From Anaerolineae bacterium (lineage in GTDB: Bacteria > Chloroflexota > Anaerolineae > Aggregatilineales > Phototrophicaceae), in NCBI GenBank assembly GCA_020848855.1, contig JADLHH010000359.1, positions 1 through 8,508 of the forward strand: a stretch of 8,508 bases of DNA. The letters run 5' to 3'. Every line of letters begins with the position of its first letter. The stretch's first letter is position 1. Of this stretch, positions 5,785 to 8,508 are shown piece after piece. Both the position numbers and the translations under genes were made by a program. The notes under the pieces were generated by a model. That model saw only the letters and a program-made list of their open reading frames with translations. It had not been told where the DNA came from and searched no databases.

Positions 5785-5931
5785 GCAAAGAGATAGCTTC
5801 GCCGGGCGTACCCCCACATTCGTTTTTGCGAATAGGTGCAATTTGTCGTTTGAAACGGTGTCGTTTATTCTTGTCCTCAGTCACGAAATATGTGTAGCGT
5901 ACAAAGCAGCACTACAACTTAGACATGCCAC

Positions 5932-5936
5932 AAGGA
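5932..5936 (+). promoter_or_regulatory. Ribosome binding site that decides the gltA start
   Basis: AAGGA ends nine bases before the ATG at 5946. The in-frame ATG at 5925 has no such site upstream, so the start at 5946 is preferred. Confidence 0.65.
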
Positions 5937-5945
5937 TACGCATTT

Positions 5946-7220
5946 ATGGACACGGCAAAGCTGATTTTGAACGGCAAAGAATTCGAATTTCCCATCATCG
6001 AAGGCTCGGAACACGAGATCGCTATCGACTTCGCCAAGCTGCGCGCGCAGACCGGCGCCATCGGCTACGATCCGGGCTATGGCAACACCGGTTCCTGCCT
6101 GAGCGAAATCACGTTCATCGACGGCGAACAGGGTATCCTGCGTTACCGGGGGTATCCCATCGAGCAGCTTGCCGACAAGTCGAGCTTCATCGAAGTCTGC
6201 TACCTGATGATCTACGGACGGCTGCCAACCGCCACCGAGCTTTCGAGCTTCCAGCATGACCTGACGTATCACACCCTGCTCCACGAGGACATGAAGAAAT
6301 TCTTCGAAGGGTATCCGCCGACCGCCCACCCGATGGCGATCCTCTCAGCGATGGCGATCTCGCTTTCTGCCTACTACCCCGACCTGCTCGACCCCGAAGT
6401 CATCGACCTGAACATCATCCGTCTGCTGGCGAAGTTCAAAACCATTGCGGCATTCGCCTACAAGAAATCAATCGGGCAGCCCTACATCTATCCGCGCAAC
6501 GACCTGAGCTACACCGAAGACTTCCTGCACATGATGTTCGCCGTGCCGTCCGAGCAGTACACGGTTTCGAAAGTCGTGGCGCGGGCGCTGGATTTGCTGC
6601 TCATCCTCCACGCCGACCACGAGCAGAACTGCAGCACATCGACCGTGCGCATGGTCGGCAGCAGCCAGGCGAACATGTTCGCCTCGATTTCGGCGGGCGT
6701 TTCGGCGCTGTGGGGTCCGCTGCACGGCGGCGCGAACCAGGAAGTTATCAACATGCTGGAAATGATCAGCCAGGATGGCGGTGACTACAAGAAATACATG
6801 AACATGGCGAAAGATAAGTCGTCCGGCTTCCGGCTGATGGGCTTCGGACACCGCGTGTACAAGAACTTCGACCCGCGCGCACGAATCCTCAAGAAAGCCG
6901 CCGACGACGTTCTGAACGAGCTGGGTGTCACCGACCCGCTGCTGGATATCGCCAAGAATCTGGAAGCGATTGCGCTGGCGGATGACTTCTTCATCGAGCG
7001 CAAGCTGTACCCGAACGTTGACTTCTACAGCGGCATCATTTACCGGGCGATGGGCATCCCCACCAACATGTTTACCGTCATGTTTGCGCTGGGTCGGCTG
7101 CCGGGCTGGATCGCTCAATGGAAAGAGATGCGCACCGACCCCAGCACGCGCATCAACCGTCCACGCCAGATTTACACCGGCGTGACCGAGCGCCCCTACA
7201 CGCCCATCAGCCAGCGGTAA
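5946..7220 (+). CDS. gltA: Citrate synthase (type II, GltA-like)
   Basis: This 424-residue protein matches the length of the E. coli-type (type II) enzyme, which condenses acetyl-CoA and oxaloacetate to citrate at the entry of the TCA cycle. The family core is complete: YDPGYGNTGSC near residue 41, ILRYRGYPIEQLA (64-76), LHADHEQNCSTSTVR (221-235), GPLHGGAN (257-264), GFGHRVYKNFDPRA (299-312), DFYSGI (359-364) and RPRQIYTG (406-413). By comparison with E. coli from memory, His260, His302 and Asp359 are the catalytic triad. The long amino-terminal domain before LRYRG is characteristic of type II proteins, many of which are inhibited by NADH; regulation here is not visible. The start at 5946 is chosen for its ribosome site; ATG 5925 would add seven residues. 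It stands alone and ends at a strong terminator. A 2-methylcitrate synthase is less likely given the type II amino-terminal region. Confidence 0.96.
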   Translation: MDTAKLILNGKEFEFPIIEGSEHEIAIDFAKLRAQTGAIGYDPGYGNTGSCLSEITFIDGEQGILRYRGYPIEQLADKSSFIEVCYLMIYGRLPTATELSSFQHDLTYHTLLHEDMKKFFEGYPPTAHPMAILSAMAISLSAYYPDLLDPEVIDLNIIRLLAKFKTIAAFAYKKSIGQPYIYPRNDLSYTEDFLHMMFAVPSEQYTVSKVVARALDLLLILHADHEQNCSTSTVRMVGSSQANMFASISAGVSALWGPLHGGANQEVINMLEMISQDGGDYKKYMNMAKDKSSGFRLMGFGHRVYKNFDPRARILKKAADDVLNELGVTDPLLDIAKNLEAIALADDFFIERKLYPNVDFYSGIIYRAMGIPTNMFTVMFALGRLPGWIAQWKEMRTDPSTRINRPRQIYTGVTERPYTPISQR

Positions 7221-7247
7221 CGGGCTGCCCCTGTTCGTTGCGTCATC

Positions 7248-7279
7248 AAAAGCCGGTCTGGTCAGCCAGCCGGCTTTTT
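7248..7279 (+). terminator. Intrinsic terminator of gltA
   Basis: AAGCCGG (7250-7256) pairs with CCGGCTT (7270-7276). An inner CTGG/CCAG stem (7258-7261 with 7266-7269) closes a four-base loop, with T7257 bulged. Five T residues (7275-7279) follow. It lies about 30 bases after the gltA stop. Confidence 0.9.
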
Positions 7280-7328
7280 CCGATTCCGTTCATGACAGAA
7301 ATCATGGCGAACCGCGCCTTCCGCCACT

Positions 7329-7436
7329 GGACGCTGCCCATACTGGGGCTTACCTTTGTGGTAAGGAACGGGCGTAGACATCATCAACCCGCTCGTCGAA
7401 GCGCTCCGGGCATCCATCCCGCGAGACCCGCCCTGA
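7329..7436 (+). pseudogene. Possible decayed coding remnant before the DinB gene
   Basis: In one plus-strand frame the bases read GRCPYWGLPLW, then a stop (TAA 7362-7364), then GTGVDIINPLVEALRASIP and further residues to a TGA at 7434-7436. The second part looks protein-like in composition and uses the same codons as its neighbours. There is no start codon or ribosome site, and the in-frame stop breaks it. It could be the relic of a lost gene, or chance. A small hairpin, CTTACC-TTTGT-GGTAAG (7349-7365), overlaps the stop. I do not recognise a family. Confidence 0.2.
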
Positions 7437-7455
7437 TCACATTGCAAGCGTAGCG

Positions 7456-7929
7456 ATGGGGCAAAAAATGAAAGTCAAAGAGTATTTGCATGAAGAGGTA
7501 TTGGATCGCCTGAATAGAACCGTTATTGAAGCCGCCGCGTACTTCGCCACCGTCGACGAAAGCCTGTTCGACGGTCACCACACGGCGCATGGCGTCCTGG
7601 CGCAGTTGGTCTTCTGGCACGAGCAGTACGTCTCGGTCGCCGGGGCGCTGCTGCAGGGGCGCGAGCCAACCCTGAAAGCCGGCTCGTTCGACCGGCTGAA
7701 CCAGATCGCGCGGAGCAACTTCGCCGGCGATTCGATGACCATGCTGGCGTATGACCTCTCCTGCCTGCAGAAAGAATTCGATGCCATCCTGCGCCAGCTC
7801 CCGGACTGGTCGGTCAGCTTCCCCATCAAAACCGACAGCGAGTCGGTCAGGCTGTACGACCGCCTGCTCGAAATCGAGCAGCACATTCGCCAGCATATGC
7901 AGCGTATGAAGCGCTCCCAGCCAGCATAG
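7456..7929 (+). CDS. DinB-like four-helix-bundle protein
   Basis: This 157-residue, mostly helical soluble protein resembles the DinB/ClbS-DfsB superfamily of putative metal-binding four-helix bundles. An early histidine-containing helix (AHGVLAQLVFWHEQYV, about 45-60) and a carboxyl-terminal helix with paired histidines (EIEQHIRQHMQRM, about 139-151) match the usual three-His arrangement, with His45 or His55, His143 and His147 as candidate ligands. Family members include thiol-dependent S-transferases and stress-induced proteins of unknown activity, so the reaction here is unknown. The start is uncertain: ATG 7456 has no ribosome site, while ATG 7468, four codons later, has GGGG (7458-7461) six bases before it. 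Either would give a complete domain. It lies alone between gltA's terminator and a spacer with two hairpins, facing the aldolase gene. Confidence 0.65.
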   Translation: MGQKMKVKEYLHEEVLDRLNRTVIEAAAYFATVDESLFDGHHTAHGVLAQLVFWHEQYVSVAGALLQGREPTLKAGSFDRLNQIARSNFAGDSMTMLAYDLSCLQKEFDAILRQLPDWSVSFPIKTDSESVRLYDRLLEIEQHIRQHMQRMKRSQPA

Positions 7930-7970
7930 CGCTGCGGCAGGCACTTCGACGCGCCGTGTAGTATCCGCAA

Positions 7971-8016
7971 GATGACACCCCCGGCGAGCTATTCCTCAAC
8001 CGCCGGGAGTGTCATC
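7971..8016. repeat. Long inverted repeat downstream of the DinB gene
   Basis: The 16-base arms at 7971-7986 (GATGACACCCCCGGCG) and 8001-8016 are complementary at 15 of 16 positions, around a 14-base loop. No T-run follows. It may be the 5' domain of a small RNA, an mRNA 3'-end stabiliser, or a copy of a palindromic genomic repeat. Confidence 0.75.
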
Positions 8017-8042
8017 ACGCGCAGATGCAGGGAGAGAACGGG

Positions 8043-8073
8043 ATGGGGATGCGGTTCACGCATCCCCATTTTT
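8043..8073 (+). terminator. Strong intrinsic terminator between the DinB and aldolase genes
   Basis: ATGGGGATGCG (8043-8053) pairs perfectly with CGCATCCCCAT (8059-8069) around the five-base loop GTTCA, followed by T residues to 8073. It acts on plus-strand transcripts. The minus-strand continuation past the stem is not T-rich, so the aldolase transcript may need another signal. Confidence 0.88.
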
Positions 8074-8085
8074 CTATCGTGGTGA

Positions 8086-8508
8086 TTACGCCAGGGTGAT
8101 ATCCTGGCACAGGTACACGTCCTGAATAGCGTTGAGCAGGGCAACGCCTTCCGCCAGCGGGCGCTGGAATGCCTTGCGCCCGCTGATCAAGCCCATGCCG
8201 CCCGCCCGCTTGTTGATCACGGCGGTCTTGACGGCGTCGGCGAGGTCGTTCTTGCCGCTCGCGCCGCCGGAGTTGATCAACCCGGCGCGCCCCATGTAGC
8301 CGTTCGCCACCTGATACCGTGTCAGGTCGATGGGGTGATTGGTCGAAAGTTGGGTGTACATGCGCTCGTCCAGCTTGCCGTAGGACGAACTGCCGGTGTT
8401 GAGCGCCTTGAACCCGCCGTTGGATTCGGGCGCTTTCTGCTTCAGGATGTCCGCCTGAATCGTCGCGCCGAGATGGTTCGCCTGCCCGGAGAGGTCGGCG
8501 GATGTCTC
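8086..8508 (-). CDS. fbaB: Class I fructose-bisphosphate aldolase, FbaB/DhnA type, carboxyl-terminal part (runs off the right edge)
   Basis: The last 140 codons of the gene are in the window. The frame is open to the edge, so the ATG at 8361 is internal. The sequence [20 protein letters not shown], then [52 protein letters not shown] and the final [12 protein letters not shown] follow the E. coli FbaB carboxyl half closely. FbaB enzymes are archaeal-type class I aldolases that split or form fructose 1,6-bisphosphate through a lysine Schiff base in glycolysis and gluconeogenesis. The NSGG and GLISGR segments correspond to the substrate phosphate-binding loops of the TIM barrel. The amino-terminal half, with the rest of the active site, is outside the window. 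The stop is 13 bases from the convergent terminator. Confidence 0.93.
   Translation of the reverse strand, partial: ETSADLSGQANHLGATIQADILKQKAPESNGGFKALNTGSSSYGKLDERMYTQLSTNHPIDLTRYQVANGYMGRAGLINSGGASGKNDLADAVKTAVINKRAGGMGLISGRKAFQRPLAEGVALLNAIQDVYLCQDITLA

Larger units (their letters stand above)
5556..5945. other. Divergent 390-base spacer between the propeller gene and gltA
   Basis: I see no credible gene here; the open frame on the plus strand from 5702 has no ribosome site and runs on inside gltA in another frame. The propeller-side half holds a 16-base palindrome (5605-5620), a TATAAT box (5666-5671, minus) and a 10-base direct repeat (5673-5704). The gltA-side half holds a GC-rich hairpin (5753-5784) and an eight-base direct repeat, TGTCGTTT, at 5844-5851 and 5859-5866. 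The first copy overlaps a short palindrome, CGTTT-G-AAACG (5847-5857). A promoter for gltA must lie here but none stands out. Confidence 0.6.
7971..8073 (+). ncRNA. Candidate small RNA of about 100 bases (two hairpins plus terminator)
   Basis: A strong 5' hairpin (7971-8016), a 26-base purine-rich linker and an intrinsic terminator (8043-8073) make a compact sRNA-like layout in a convergent spacer. TAGTAT (7959-7964) would place a transcription start near 7971, exactly where the hairpin begins, but no -35 box is clear. The alternative is simply the 3' untranslated region of the DinB mRNA. Confidence 0.25.

Noticed and set aside
5740..5815. Possible riboswitch upstream of gltA (fragments GACTGGCG and CGCCGGGCG recall the ZTP motif; GCAAAG recalls c-di-GMP-I)
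   Set aside because: The required conserved segments and their spacing are missing, and a citrate synthase would be an unusual target. A covariance search would be needed to revive this.
5702..6259. 185-residue plus-strand frame overlapping the gltA start
   Set aside because: It has no ribosome site, its second half is gltA read in another frame, and its first half lies in a spacer with hairpins.
7292..7453. 54-residue plus-strand frame starting MTEIMANRAF between gltA and the DinB gene
   Set aside because: No ribosome site, Arg/His/Pro-rich, and the neighbouring frame looks more protein-like, though broken.

Overview
The window is ordinary chromosomal DNA from a GC-rich bacterium with AT-richer spacers. 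The gene content, the two-gene sugar-activation operon and the codon style suggest a Chloroflexota (Anaerolineae-like) genome, probably a metagenome-assembled contig. That placement is inferred from general resemblance; there is no rRNA or marker gene here to prove it. I see no CRISPR array, insertion sequence, prophage, tRNA or rRNA.

Layout, left to right. (1) The first 79 bases hold the amino end of a PIG-L/LmbE deacetylase on the minus strand, recognised by its AHPDDIEFG metal-binding motif. (2) A 50-residue lysine-rich protein (313-465, plus) has a clear ribosome site and its own terminator, whose T-run doubles as the stop codon of the next, convergent gene. (3) A minus-strand pair follows: a sugar-phosphate nucleotidyltransferase with a beta-helix tail (1965-3260) and then a phosphomannomutase/phosphoglucomutase (503-1888). 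They are separated by a 76-base spacer filled with a heptamer-based inverted repeat. Together they would make a nucleotide sugar for glycan synthesis. (4) pdxS (pyridoxal 5'-phosphate synthase lyase subunit) is divergent from that pair and ends at a bidirectional terminator. (5) A six- or seven-bladed Asp-box (BNR) beta-propeller protein of unknown role lies on the minus strand. (6) A 390-base divergent spacer carries a TATAAT box with a 10-base direct repeat around the -35 region, plus other dyads. (7) gltA (type II citrate synthase) follows with a strong terminator. (8) A DinB-like four-helix-bundle protein comes after a spacer that may contain decayed coding sequence. (9) A convergent spacer holds two strong hairpins that could form a roughly 100-base small RNA. 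(10) The carboxyl end of an FbaB-type class I fructose-bisphosphate aldolase runs off the right edge.

The genes are mostly central metabolism: glycolysis/gluconeogenesis (fbaB), the TCA cycle (gltA), vitamin B6 (pdxS) and sugar nucleotides. I did not find a clearly new multi-gene system. The most interesting unexplained parts are non-coding: the operator-like direct repeat at the propeller gene, the two-hairpin candidate RNA near 7971-8073, the heptamer hairpin between the sugar genes and the possible gene remnant before the DinB gene.
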